64,000 bases of DNA from Hesseltinella vesiculosa. Its lineage: Eukaryota > Mucoromycota > Mucoromycetes > Mucorales > Cunninghamellaceae. The stretch's first letter is position 1; every line of letters starts with the position of its first letter. The position numbers were made by a program, and so were the translations under genes. The stretch spans positions 914,914 to 978,913 of the forward strand of contig MCGT01000006.1 of NCBI GenBank assembly GCA_002104935.1, written 5' to 3'. Shown here one piece after another: positions 1 to 11,225 of the stretch. The notes beneath the pieces were generated by a model that saw nothing but the letters and a program-made list of their open reading frames with translations, ran no database searches and was not told where the DNA came from.

Positions 1-1533
1 GAAGCAAATCTTGGCAAGCGACCGATCAGGAAGATGGCCGTGCTGAGAAAACAGAGGAGCGCGGCGGTCCAAAAGAGGCCAAAAGCGCCAAAGTCTTCGT
101 AAAGAAAGCCGCCGATCAGCGCGCCAATACCAGTGCCGAGGCCGGCATGAAGACCGCCCAAAATGCCTTGCGCCATGGACCGTTGTTCGGGTGGAAAGAA
201 GCCATCGATCTCGCTGACGGCTGTCGCCCAGAACAAGCCAAAGCCGATGCCGTGCAGCGTCTGCAAGCAAAGCGCAAGCACGTTTGTCAGCATACTCTGG
301 GGAACCAGCAGCGTGTAGCCGATGCAGCGAATGGCCGTGGCCATATGAGCAACCACCACCATCGTGGCGACCCCAAATCGCTCGGTGAGCTTTAAAAAGA
401 GGAGAATAAATGCAATGCGTTTTTTTTTTAAAGACATACCTGTTTGGCAAAGCAAAAGGAAAGCAGCTCAGTGACACCGCCTGTGGGGCCGTTCCAGCCG
501 ATCCAACTAGCCGGGATTTTCAAGTCTGTGCCTTGGAACAAGAACAGGAAATTGACAATCATCGACAGGGAGATGCCAAGTAATAAAGTGGATGACAAAA
601 AGGTGAGAACCGGAATGGAGCAGAGGATGGACATGGATGCACCGGTGCCTTGGTCAAGGGCATGAGCCAGGGTTTGGTCGACGGTGGAGATGGTGGAGAG
701 GGTGAGGCCGAGGTCAAGATGGCCAAAGGATTCCAGTGCGTCGTGGACTTCTTCACGGAAGGATTGGGTGGTGGGCGCTTTGAATAAGTGGACGGTGTCG
801 TTTTCTTGATGGAACGATTGGTAGCCGTGGTTGGTGGAAGCCATCAGCTTGGCATTTTCCTTGTCCAGCTTATCTTCCTCATCCCCTGGCCGTTCACCCA
901 CACGCACAAACAGAGCAAAAAAGGCAAACAGGATGGTTGAGCCGCCAAACACGTAAAAAAGCATGTCCAGGTCATTGGTCATGGAGATCAGCTGACCCAC
1001 AATGAGGATCGTCAGTCCACAAGACACAGATCCCCACAATCGCTGTTGCCCTAATCGAGGTTGATAGAAAAAAAAAATGACCAGGCAGCCGGAAGAGGTT
1101 CTTCTTTACCATATAAAATCTTGTTTGGGCCGAGGATTTTCATGACGGCACTGTCGACCAGGGAAACATTGGGTAGAGTGAAGAAGGCAAAGGCCAAAGC
1201 CATACAGGAAGTGAGCATCACCAAGGTAGACATGTCAATATGGACCGAGGGCGAGGCGACCAGGCGGCCCATCATCATGATGCCCATGACGGCTATACCG
1301 CCTAGCAAACTTGTCAGACTCATGGCCAGGCCATGCCATTGCGGCTTTTGATCCACCAACCAGGTCCAGAGTGGACAAGCGGCCGATTGGATGAATGGAG
1401 CGATGGCCAGCACGATGCCGATTTGATTTGACGAGAAGCCCAGGGCGTCATGATAATAGATTGGCAGGTAAGGCGGTGCCGCCGATAGCAGGGCAAACAC
1501 AGCCACATAGAGCAGCTTACATAAAAGATACAT
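1..1533 (-). CDS. MFS transporter (LacY/MFS_1-like), 3' end cut off by window
   Basis: Integral membrane transporter of the major facilitator superfamily; the substrate cannot be told. Three exons are visible: 1110-1533, 440-1050 and 389 down to 1, where the gene leaves the window. Donors are GTAAAG and GTATGT, acceptors TTAG and AAAG, and the phases join without a break, giving about 474 visible residues. Exon 1 starts with hydrophobic helices and contains YLPIYYHDALGFSSNQIG, a loop typical of the MFS_1-like group. The exon 1/2 junction recreates YGQQRLWGS, the conserved motif of this group between helices 4 and 5 (sugar/nucleoside symporter relatives). A hydrophilic cytoplasmic loop (about residues 205-255) is followed by further helices, and the last visible exon has the FGLFWATAV and FFPPEQRSMAQG motifs. 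The ATG at 1533 is the first in-frame start after a T-rich leader. Family call is firm; function is open. Confidence 0.85.
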
Positions 1534-2962
1534 GTGTGAAGGTTATGATAAAAGAATAAAAAAAAGAAAGCGAATGAGAAAAGTGCGGGAAAAAGGATTT
1601 TATACAAAAAAGATCCCTATCAAGGTTACATTAATGCGTTTGCAAAAAAAAAAAAAAAGAGGGGGGGCACACAAGTCTGTTCCTTGTAACTCAAATTGAC
1701 AGTATTTGTTTGTTGTTTCATCTAGCACTTTTTCACTCTCTTTCATAAAAGAAGTAAAAAGAAAAATGGGTAAACCATAAACTTTGAAAGCTGGCACTGC
1801 CCAGCCGACATCGTTGCTTTACAAAAGTGATTGTCTACATGGAAAATGCTTTTTTGCCTTTTTCCCAAGGTGATGACTCAATGGAAAATGGTCCTGGATT
1901 GCATCCAAGGCTAAACCTCACAGGGGGTAAATGCAGGAATGCCAAACGGTTCCACAGCTGATTCCAGCAAGAAGGCGTCACCGGCTTTTTGCACTCTGTT
2001 GGGTTTCTTCTTTAGTTTTCTAAGTCTCCAACATCATTTCAACAAGTCTATCTTCACCGACGGCCCTCTTGAGTCTATTTCTTTATTGGCAGTTGACCAA
2101 GTTCATCATGCAAAAAGCTACGCCCTTTTTTTCCCGTGATGTTTCAAGTTCGTCAGGTCTGTGGACTCGGAGGAGTTTCAATTTGGGGTGTAACGACCCT
2201 CGACGTTGTCATAGCTACGCACTCATATAGCCATAGCATATAAAGAGGGACACTATTTTTATAGCTGGTTTTCTCATTCAAGGTGAACCTGAGCCACGAC
2301 CTTGACGATACCTTTTTTCACTAGTACAAAAAGCTTGTCCATCGGGAAAAAGTGGCTATCTAGCGCGGATATACGATCATCTTTTTACTGTGAGCAGAGT
2401 GTGAAACAAGACCGGTTGCTTCAGTTTATTTTTTTAGGGCATATCACGCGGCGGTGCTTGGTATTTTTTTTTTTTTTTTTTTTGCAACAAGAAAATGCTT
2501 CAATGTTTGATGTTTCGCGTATCTCCAACATTTCCCTTGATACTCTCTGGAAAATTAAAAAAGCTTATTTTTTTTTTGTTATTTGTTTACATCTTCTGGC
2601 TCCCCCATCCTCGCGCTATTCGCTTGCTGTTTCTTCTTGAAAATCTCAGATCGTACTATGGCACTAAAGAAGTCCAGCTGCAAAATGGTCCATGCACCAA
2701 AAAAAAAAAAATAGATTGAACCTTGAAATCGAACAGTGTGATCTCCTCCTGTGGTATTTGTATTTTGTATGTACTGTAAGGAGCTACGAGTCTTTTCCAA
2801 TGGCGACCCTTTTCATTCTTCTTCAGGGTGACGAGCACTGCTCGCCTTCGATTGACTGGCGGCGGTCTTTGAAACGGAAACCAGCTATTCTTTCTTTTTT
2901 TTCTTTGTTTTCGGCACTGCCTCCCCTTTTCATCTAAAGCTTTCTTTCCATTCGATTGAACC
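1534..2962. other. Intergenic region between divergent MFS and SRP72 genes
   Basis: About 1.4 kb of low-complexity DNA with long A and T runs. It must hold the promoters of the MFS gene (minus) and SRP72 (plus). A TATA-like CATATAAAGAGG lies near 2238. The small open frames here are rich in F/K runs produced by homopolymers and show no domain, so I call no gene. Confidence 0.6.
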
Positions 2963-5252
2963 ATGGCCACGAAGGAACAACAGATCGAAACGCTGTACAA
3001 AGAACTGGCACAATCGTCAGCTGATTACGACGATGAAAAGAGCCTAAAGCTGTGTGATGACCTGATCAAACTGGGTCAAGATACGCTGGCGTTGCAATGT
3101 AAAGTGATCACTTTGATTCGATTGGACCGGTACCATGATGCCCTTCAGCTGATTGCGCGCAAGTTCCGTGACAGCTCCATCGACTTTAGCTTTGAAAAAC
3201 TGTATTGCTACTACCGCACTAGCCAATGGCAACAAGCATTTGATTTGTTGGCCACCGTCAAGCAAACACACGCCAACGATCAAGCCGTTTTGTTTTTAGA
3301 AGCCCAATTGGTAAGCATCCATTTTTTTTTAACGGGCATCCGTCCCTCTGTTCCCATCTCTCATCGTCATGCCTGGGCTTTTTGTTAGTACTACAGCCAA
3401 GACAAGTACCAAGAAGCGCTTGATGTTTATGGCAAGCTGATTCAGCAAGTGGATCCTCAGGACCCCATTTACGAAGAAGTCAAAGCCAACATCCTTGCCG
3501 CCAAATCAGGCTTGGCCCAAACCCAACCTGTATCCATGGATGAACCAATGGTTAACCAACCCAGCTACGAACTAAGCTACAACATGGCATCGCTCCTGTT
3601 GGCTCAAGGCGACTATGAGCAAGCGATTGATTTCTTGATAGCAGCCCGAGGTAAACGAAAAAAGCAAGGACACCGAGGATCCGCTCACGCTGTCATTCCA
3701 TCTCATTAGAGCAATGCACCGAGCGTTTGCGAGAACAAGGTGTGTCGCAAGGAGAAATCGATGAAGAATTGGCCATCATGACCACGCAATTGGCCTACGC
3801 TTACCAAATTCAAGGCCAGGTCGACCGCGCCAAGGAAACTTACCAAGACATTGTCGCTTCCAAGTATGTAGGAAAAAAAAAGAAAAGAAAAGAAAACAGG
3901 AGACTGATCATACCTTCAAAAAGGGTACACAATGTGGCAGTGAATGCAGTCGTGGCCAACAATCTGGTGTCCTTGCAAGGTACAAAGGATTTGTTTGATT
4001 CGGCGAAAAAGCTCAAGACCGCCAGTGCCAAGGATGCCGATGCCAAATTGCAAAAGTATCAAAAACGTATTGTGCGTATGAACGATGCCCTGCTGCAAAT
4101 GCACATGAACAAGGTAAGCCTCTGTTTTGTTTTATGTGATGCCTTGCGAATGACCAGTGAAATGACGTCCATTTCTTCCAGCATGCCAATTGCAAAGATA
4201 TGGTCCAAAGTCTGCTGGACCAATACCCTGATATGGACGATCTGTATGTGTTGATGGCAGCCGTGACGCACCAACAAACCCAAAAGTACGACACGGCCAT
4301 TGCCGAGCTCAAGGCGCATGGCGAGCGCCACCCAACGTCGTTGGCCGTCGTGTTTGCCACAATCCAATTGGAACTCCTGGCCGCCCAGGCCCACCAAGCC
4401 CTGCAGACTCTGGAAGCCTACCTGGAAGGGCAGCCAGACAAGCAATACCGTGCGGGTATTGTGGCTCTGCGTGTGTGGCTGTATGAACACACCGGCCAAG
4501 CCGACCGTGCCATGCAAGTGCTGGAAACCGCCTCCAACCACTGGCAGTCGTCATCGGACGAGCACCCTCCTACCTCGATCTTGAAACAAACGGCGCAATT
4601 CAAGCTGAAGACTGGCCGATTTGCCGAGGCCACGCGTGATTTCGAAAAGCTGGTCAAGGCCGACCCAACCGACGCCCAAGCCCTTGCCGGCCTGATTGCT
4701 GCCTATGCAGAAACACAGCCTGACAAGGCCAAGCAATACAGTGATGCTCTGCCTCCCATTGTGCCTGCCACCGCTCTGGACGTGGATGCTCTGGAAACCG
4801 TCGTGCCTGGTGTCAAGAAAGGTTATGTCAAGAAGTCCAGGTAAGAAAAACATGCCATGACTTTTTCTTGGTTTATTTTTCTCATCCACTTTTTCGTTTT
4901 GTCCAGTGACAAGCAAGTGGCTAAGCAAGTGGCCAAAAAGAAGAAGCGAGCACCTCTGTTGCCCAAGGAGTATGATGCCAGCAATCAACCCGACCCTGAA
5001 CGATGGTTGCCCAAGCAAGAACGGTCCGATTACAAACCCAAGAAAGGCAGCAAGAAATCTGGATCGCAAGGCGTGGCATTGGAAGGTGGCGGTATTGGGC
5101 TCACTGGCAGCGCTCGCATTGCCGGTGCTGCTCCTCAAGACATCCCTGCCGAACCACCCATGGAAGTCCAAGAAGAAAAGAAGCCAGCCCCTGCCAAATC
5201 CAATCAAAAGAACAAAAAGGCTGCCAAGAAGAAGGGTAAAAACAAGTGGTGA
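2963..5252 (+). CDS. SRP72: Signal recognition particle subunit SRP72
   Basis: Protein component of the signal recognition particle; it binds 7S RNA together with SRP68 and supports cotranslational targeting to the ER. Six exons: 2963-3310, 3389-3650, 3710-3863, 3924-4113, 4182-4840 and 4907-5252. They sum to 1959 nt, giving 652 residues, close to the usual 620-690. The first ~550 residues are TPR-like helical repeats (for example the stretches around YYRTSQWQQAFDLL and LLAQGDYEQAIDFL). The last exon carries the diagnostic C-terminal SRP72 RNA-binding motif, DPERWLPKQERSDYKPKK, followed by a Lys-rich tail. The ATG at 2963 follows a short leader and is the only start consistent with an N-terminal TPR. 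It converges with the GAR transformylase gene downstream. Identification is strong. Confidence 0.95.
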
Positions 5253-5534
5253 AGACCTGCCTGTCCCTTTTTCGTAAATAAAAAAAAAAAAAAGGTTTTC
5301 GGTCATGACCCAAAGAAATGGTAAAAAAAGATCAAAATTGCAGGCAGCCCAAAACAAAAAGGAAGAAGCACAGAGCCACATGCTCATAGACAGGCGATTC
5401 TACAACGAACAATGGCTTTGGTTTGGCCTATAAATACTATTCTATTTATATTCTTGTCACTGTGGGCAATGCGCGTTGTAAAGAACGGTGAAAAAGGGGT
5501 GGCAGCGAATTTGTGTTTAATTTGCAAAATGTGG

Positions 5535-6149
5535 TTACAACGAAGCCAATTGATCCAAAAACACTTGAGCGCCCTTGACAATCAATTCATGCTCAGCCTT
5601 GTGGATCCGGTCTTCCAAGTCCTCCAAGGTATCGGTGTCAAGAATAGGCACAGGTTGCTGGAGAATGACTTGACCACGATCGACATCAGCAATGACCTTG
5701 TGGACCATGATGCCGGTGTGGGTGATTTTGCCTTGTTGAAACGCTTCAAAGGCTCGTTCAATAGCATGAGCCCCATCAAATTGGCCAGGCAATGCAGGAT
5801 GCAGGTTCATGACATTGTCATTGGGGAAATGTGATAAGAAACGGGGCGACAGAATGTGCATCCAGCCAGCAAGCACCACCAATGTAGGCTTGTACTGGTC
5901 AATCAATTGACCAACGAAATTATCGAAATCTTCGCGAGATTTGCCTTGATCCTTGAACTTCTTTAGCGACACTGTTTCTGTGGGGATCCCGGCCAGGCGG
6001 GCCCGTTCCAACCCATAAGCCTTTTGGCGATTGGACACAACAGCCACAATTTTGGCTTTCAATTGCCCTTGCTGTGTAGCATCAATCAATGCTTGTAAAT
6101 TGGTACCTGAGCCCGAGATCAACACAACAATCGTGGGAAGCGTCGCCAT
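5535..6149 (-). CDS. ADE8: Phosphoribosylglycinamide formyltransferase (GAR transformylase)
   Basis: Transfers a formyl group from 10-formyl-tetrahydrofolate to glycinamide ribonucleotide, the third step of de novo purine synthesis in the cytosol. One exon encodes the full 204-residue catalytic domain, the normal size of the monofunctional bacterial/fungal enzyme. Visible motifs: ISGSGTNLQALI (phosphate-binding N-terminus), NLHPALPG with the catalytic Asn and His, and DVDRGQVILQ with the catalytic Asp region. As in other fungi, GART is separate from the GARS-AIRS enzyme. The ATG at 6149 gives a protein beginning MATLPTIVVLISGSG, which fits the family start exactly. A splice acceptor lies only 11 nt upstream and upstream exons join in frame (see next feature), so a longer isoform or a spliced leader is possible. 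It converges on SRP72, 282 bp away. Confidence 0.95.
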   Translation of the reverse strand: MATLPTIVVLISGSGTNLQALIDATQQGQLKAKIVAVVSNRQKAYGLERARLAGIPTETVSLKKFKDQGKSREDFDNFVGQLIDQYKPTLVVLAGWMHILSPRFLSHFPNDNVMNLHPALPGQFDGAHAIERAFEAFQQGKITHTGIMVHKVIADVDRGQVILQQPVPILDTDTLEDLEDRIHKAEHELIVKGAQVFLDQLASL

Positions 6150-6160
6150 TGTAATAAAGT

Positions 6161-6257
6161 CTAAAAATCCGAAGAAGAAAAAAAGAAAAAAGTAAACAGT
6201 GGAAACCCCGCCTCAAGTGACGTCTCCGCATCTGGTTTGTGGCTTTCTTGTACGTCT

Positions 6258-6291
<34 letters not shown>

Positions 6292-6703
6292 ACCTCATAC
6301 CAGGACCATGGGCTGAAAGGAGCCATTGTTTGGCTGAGGGTGTGACCTCCCTTTTTTCAAACCAAATGTGTTCCCACTCCAGATCCGTGGACCCTTTTTT
6401 TTTGCTGGATTCCAATTTTGTCTGCCTCGACAACACACGTGGCAAGGATTGTTTTTGCTGATGAAAAAAAGGTATAAAAAGGGCAAAACTTGTTGACATT
6501 CTCTTTTTTATTTTTTTTTTCCTTACCTTGAAACTCTTCTTTCTCAATGGTTCCTTCAACATCAATGCCAGTGTGCTCCCATGACCACTCCAACTTTTGT
6601 AAATATTGTGGTGTCGACGTATCTCAATTTGATCATGAGGATAATTGTCCTCGTCCTTAAACGAAAGAGCCGCTTGTCCTACCGCCTCTGTACATATGCC
6701 CAT
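6161..6703 (-). other. Possible 5' exons of the GART gene (N-terminal extension or spliced leader)
   Basis: Minus-strand splice signals mark two exons upstream of GART: 6527-6703, then a GTAAGG...CATCAG intron, then 6301-6457, then a GTATGA...TTTTTAG intron into 6160. All phases agree, so the ATG at 6703 would give a 319-residue protein with about 115 residues before the GART domain. The extension is basic and Trp-rich (for example DLEWEHIWFEKREV) and I do not recognise it. It could be a real extension, the remnant of another gene, or a spliced 5' leader. The plus strand of the same region also reads a Cys/His-rich peptide, which I judge to be the shadow. Confidence 0.4.
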
Positions 6704-7754
6704 CTGCTTTTCTCACCCCATTTTCCCTCTCAGGCCAATTATGTAAATACTCTTCCATTTGTATGCTTTTTATTTTTCCTTTATGACACGAATTGTATAG
6801 TAACTTAGAACAAGTCCGAAATAAAATTAAAAAAAAGCCGCCTTTTTTTTTTACTCTTGATACAGCAACACCCGTGTAACTTTTTCATTGTGTGTCAAAA
6901 AAAAAGCATGACGAAATGCCCCCTGTTCTCTCCCATGCCTACCAAACATTCTCTTGTGTCACTTTTGGCATTACCAAAACAGGAAGGCCCAATGAGCAAT
7001 GCAAAAACAACGCCTCAGCCAGATTGTTGTGTGGAAAGGGTGATCGCCTTTCTATTTTCAAGCCATACCATAAAAGAAAATGGACAAACGCATCCCTTTG
7101 AAATGCACCCTCCCACAAGTAAAAAACAAAAAACCTGTAAATGATCCTTCTTCAAAGCTGAGTTTATTAATGCATCTGGGTTGGAAAAAAAGTCTCCACC
7201 ATATCAACATCTGCTGCTACGAAAAAGAAAGCATCGTTTCTGGCATTTGAAACGTCTTTCTGATTAGGACAATAAGAAAGAGAAAAAAAAGAGAGAGAGA
7301 GAGAGAAAATAAAAGGCATCATCAAGAACGGGGAATGTTTGTTTGTTCAGCCAATCTCGGATGCACATGAAACGCCTCTTTTTTCACTGCGACTTTCTTT
7401 TTTTTTTTTTTTTTCTCTCGGGATAACCTCTTCCATTCGTCGTTCATTGCAAAGTAGCGTGGGGTTTCTTTGACATGTCAAGCATCCATTTGCGTCGGAT
7501 TCTCATCAAGCCATCTTTGACATGTCTTTTTTTTTTTTTTTTTTTTTTTTGCAAAACAGCCACAACCATGCTTATTATGCTCACGTGTAACCATTCATTT
7601 CAACAAGGAAAGGGATGGCAAACAAAAAAAAAAAAAAAAAGAGGAACCAATGGCAGCTCAGGATGACTGTGCAACAATGGACGAAAGGTACAGGGAAAAG
7701 ACAAAAGAAAATTTTTTATAATTTTTTCAATGAGTCAATACAAAAAATAGGATA
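6704..7754. other. Intergenic, low complexity
   Basis: About 1 kb between the GART upstream exons and the lipase stop codon. It holds long T and A runs, a GA repeat near 7287-7307 and no frame with domain-like content. The right end is presumably the 3' UTR of the lipase gene. Confidence 0.6.
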
Positions 7755-10700
7755 TCAGATGGAGGACAATTGACCATCGGGGTCATGCAAGAGAATGGAA
7801 GGAGGGGGCTGGTCGGGAGTGGGTGAAGAGGAGGGAGCCGAGGATTTTTCAAGATGGCTGTCGCGCATGCAGTTTTCACGAGCAGTTTGAAAGGCTTTCA
7901 GGTAGGTGACAAGCATGTGGTCTTCCAGGCAGGTTTTAGTGATCAACATTTCTTCGGATAAGAGGGCTGAGCTTTCATGCAGGGTAAAATCAACGGATGC
8001 GTCCGAGGGTTTGCGATGGGCTTGGCCATGCGAGGACAATGGATGGGCAGGTTCATGAACGGAGGCCCGGCGCTGAGGAGGCGGGCGGGCTGGGATAGGG
8101 CGCCGTCGGAACTGGAAGACCCGGCCAGGGACATACAGCAATGGGTAGCGGGGCTCATTGGCCTGGAAGATTTCTTGTCGCCGGGTGCTGATGATATCAA
8201 AGCACTGGCGACGGGTTTCTTGATCATGATTGACCTTGGTGATGCCTCCCAAGCCATCGGCGGCAATCAGCGCGTCCATGACAAGTTCCTTGGTACACGA
8301 GGCCGTGCCGTAGGACAGACGGGCCACCAGGTCGTCGTGACACACAAAGCTATCAACATAATCCTTGTATTTTTCCGAGATGTCGAGTGACACACTGGCT
8401 ACAGGTGCATAGCTGTAACAATGGAGACGGAAGTTGGGGTTGCCGGAGATCTGCAGTAATTCGTCCATGTGATCAGCAATCATCATCGTCAGGATCGCCG
8501 CTGTCCCGGCGCCTAGCGAATGGCCGGTGATGATGAACGACTTGATATGAGGTGGTTTGTCCTGTTTGCATTGTTGGTGGATGTAATGGAAGATCTGAGG
8601 CACAATTCGCGTAAAGAACCATTGCGCGGATGCTAGCATGCCACTGTGGACAAGGCCGCCTTTCCACGGTTTATAATCGCATACAAGATCGGTAATGACA
8701 TCGTACAAGCTCTGGAAAAAGACAACAAATAAGCAAACGCAAGCCACACTTTTTTTTAAGATTTTACCCAAGTGCCTCGGATGCCAAGGACAATGGCTTC
8801 ATGCCCACGATCCACAGACACAAAATAACTTGGTTGGAACACCGCTCCTTTGCGCAAACCATATTCATAACCGAGGAGATCCTCGGGCGGCATTTTCAGA
8901 AATCGTACAATGGCCAATTTGTTTGATCTAGTTTTCATCACATCTGGAGAAATGAAAATAAAGATCAGTAAACACAAGATGGTGTGACACAAGTGGCAAT
9001 GGCTTTCTACCTTTTAGGTACTTTGCATAATCTCCAAGATAAGAAATCCCTCGCCATCCCTAACATGAAGAAAATTGAGTCCTGTCATCCCCCAAATAAA
9101 CACGGCTTACATAAGCAATGATGGCATGGCCCAGAAAATAATGTGCTTCGTCCAAGAATCGTAAATCTGTCACTTTACTAGCGGGAGGAGGCGACCTGCA
9201 GAACCAAGGAGGGGGGGGGGAATGAGATGTTGTTTCTGGGCCAGATGGTGACGCTGTCCTTACCTTGGGATTTCATTGTAAAATTTTTGCAGCATGGACA
9301 AGGACGAGAACAGCTGGACACTGGTGATTTTGAAACCTTGGCCCTAATTAAGGTCAGTCGTCAACATGTTAGCTCCGTCTTTTTTTTTTCCGAGACGTTA
9401 CAAAGGCGTTCATCATTTTGACAACGGCTCGCACCAGGATTCTTGTCTGGGGACTGACAACCATCCCGATCATGCGATCCAGGCTGGGATGGGATAGCGC
9501 GACTTCTTCAAAATTCTCATTGATCCAGCGGAAAGCGAAGTTCTTGTCACCGAAATTATTACTTCGGATGCTTGCGGAGTCTGAGATGGCACTATCGCGG
9601 TCACTGAAGAGAGACGCGCCGTCATGATGGTTGTTGCCGAGGCCATGGCGGCTCAGGAGCGCGTGGCGGCGGTCGTCATCGCATCGAGAGAACCCAAAGC
9701 CAGCGGACGGTGACATGGCCGAGTGGCTGCTGCAGTCACTGGCACGGCTGCGCACAGAGGAAGTGCGGGACGACATGGACGTGGACGATGCGCGATTGAT
9801 GATGCGATGGGTGGAGGCGGACGAAGAGGCAGACAGGCTTTGGGCAGCAGCAAAGCGCAGACGGGTGTTGCTGAAAGGCCAGGCACGGTCGGGTTTGGAT
9901 GGCTTTACTTCAGGCTCAAGATCAGGCGGATGGGTGGGAGAGGTTGGTGACACGACCACGTCGGGAACAGGGGTGGGTGGTTCGTCCGCTTGCACTTGCT
10001 TGGTTGGAGGCGTGGACCGCGGTGGCTGGCTGTCCAAGGCGCTGGCGGTGGAATACAGGCTACAGCAGACGGAGGCATTGTCCAGCATCGAATCATTGTC
10101 TGAGCTGCTGAGGTCGTCGTCGTCCGTGGCTTGGGTGGTGGCCATGGTAAGCATGGTGTGGCTGCTTAGGCTAGTGGCCTGGGAGCTGTGGGGGTGCAGG
10201 GAGACGGGACGGGAGGGGGAGGAGGGGTCGACTTCCTTGGAGGCATTATAGGGCAGATAGACAGGTTTGGTGGAGTGGTCGAGGGAGTCGTCAGGATGTT
10301 GATATTGGTACCGTATGCGGATCTGAATGGAGCCAATAAAGGGAGTCATTGAATGCTTGCGATGGCTGGGGTGTTGTTCATAATGCAAGTAGTGTTCTTG
10401 GACAGGGTTGGCGGTGCCGTTCTTTTTACTCATGGGATGAGGTAAGCTTGGGAAATTTGGCATGTTGGCTTTGAGAAAGTTGTGAGGAAGTTGGATATGG
10501 GCTGGCAAATATCTCTTTGTGTGGTATTCATACATAGGCACAAAGCTGCGCAAAAAAGGAGTTGAGCGACCGGCACCTATTTTTTTTTTTTTTTTTTTGG
10601 CTCCATTACGTCAAAAACACGTCTTCATGATGCTTTAACTTTGCAATCTTGAGCTTTGCCTTGCCGATGTGCTTTGTTTTGGATCGCCAGCCTTTTTTTC

Positions 10701-11225
10701 GATCATACAAGTCCAGCTATAATGCATTCTGGGTGAGACACGAAAAGATGAAACAGGCTAAAGAGTTTCAGGGAAGTTACCTCGATGGTATCAAAGAGTT
10801 GGTTATGGTAGGAGATGGTGAATAAGAAGCCTTCATTCCAATTGCCGTGAGGATCATGAGAACGGGATGAATAGTATTGTTGCGACCCTAACCGAACTCG
10901 CATGCGAGGTTGACGAACATCCACATCTGATCGAATATTCAATAAATCAATCTAAAAAAGGGAATTAGTCTTGCTCTCCCATTTTTTTTTAATTGAGCAA
11001 TCAATATTTCAAGTCTACCTGAAGTTTACCAGCCGGTGGAAGTTGAGAAGCTAGCAGATGTTCATGATGAGACCATTCCTTTTGCACTTTTTGTATATCA
11101 GGTAAGGATAGTCGGCGTTCAAGGTTGGGTGGCAAAGAAGGGGGTGGCAAAAGGGGTTGGTCATGTCGAACCGTCCAAGAAGTAGAAGGTGGGATCTTGT
11201 TGGTCGTTTCGTCTTTGACTGACAT
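7755..11225 (-). CDS. C2-domain class 3 lipase, sn1-specific diacylglycerol lipase-like
   Basis: Predicted membrane-associated lipase that releases a fatty acid from diacylglycerol. Nine exons (11019-11225, 10781-10951, 10610-10716, 9402-10545, 9264-9343, 9111-9195, 9011-9059, 8768-8943, 7755-8711) sum to 2976 nt, 991 residues. Residues ~66-190 form a C2 domain (GKLQIDLLNIRS, then LFDTIELDLYDRKKGW) that would bind phospholipid or Ca2+. A long Ser/Pro-rich linker follows, then an alpha/beta-hydrolase fold. The nucleophile is in GHSLGAG, the acid is likely in CHDDLVARLS, and the His is probably in LEDHMLVTYL, the C-terminal position seen in DAGL enzymes. No transmembrane helices are seen, unlike animal DAGL-alpha, so it resembles fungal and plant C2-lipases. 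Enzyme class is clear; substrate is inferred. Confidence 0.88.

Noticed and set aside
6541..6660. Plus-strand reading with CKYC...H...C zinc-finger-like spacing and a stop
   Set aside because: Splice signals here (CTTACC, CATACC on the plus strand) belong to minus-strand introns, and no plus-strand upstream exon or start joins in frame.
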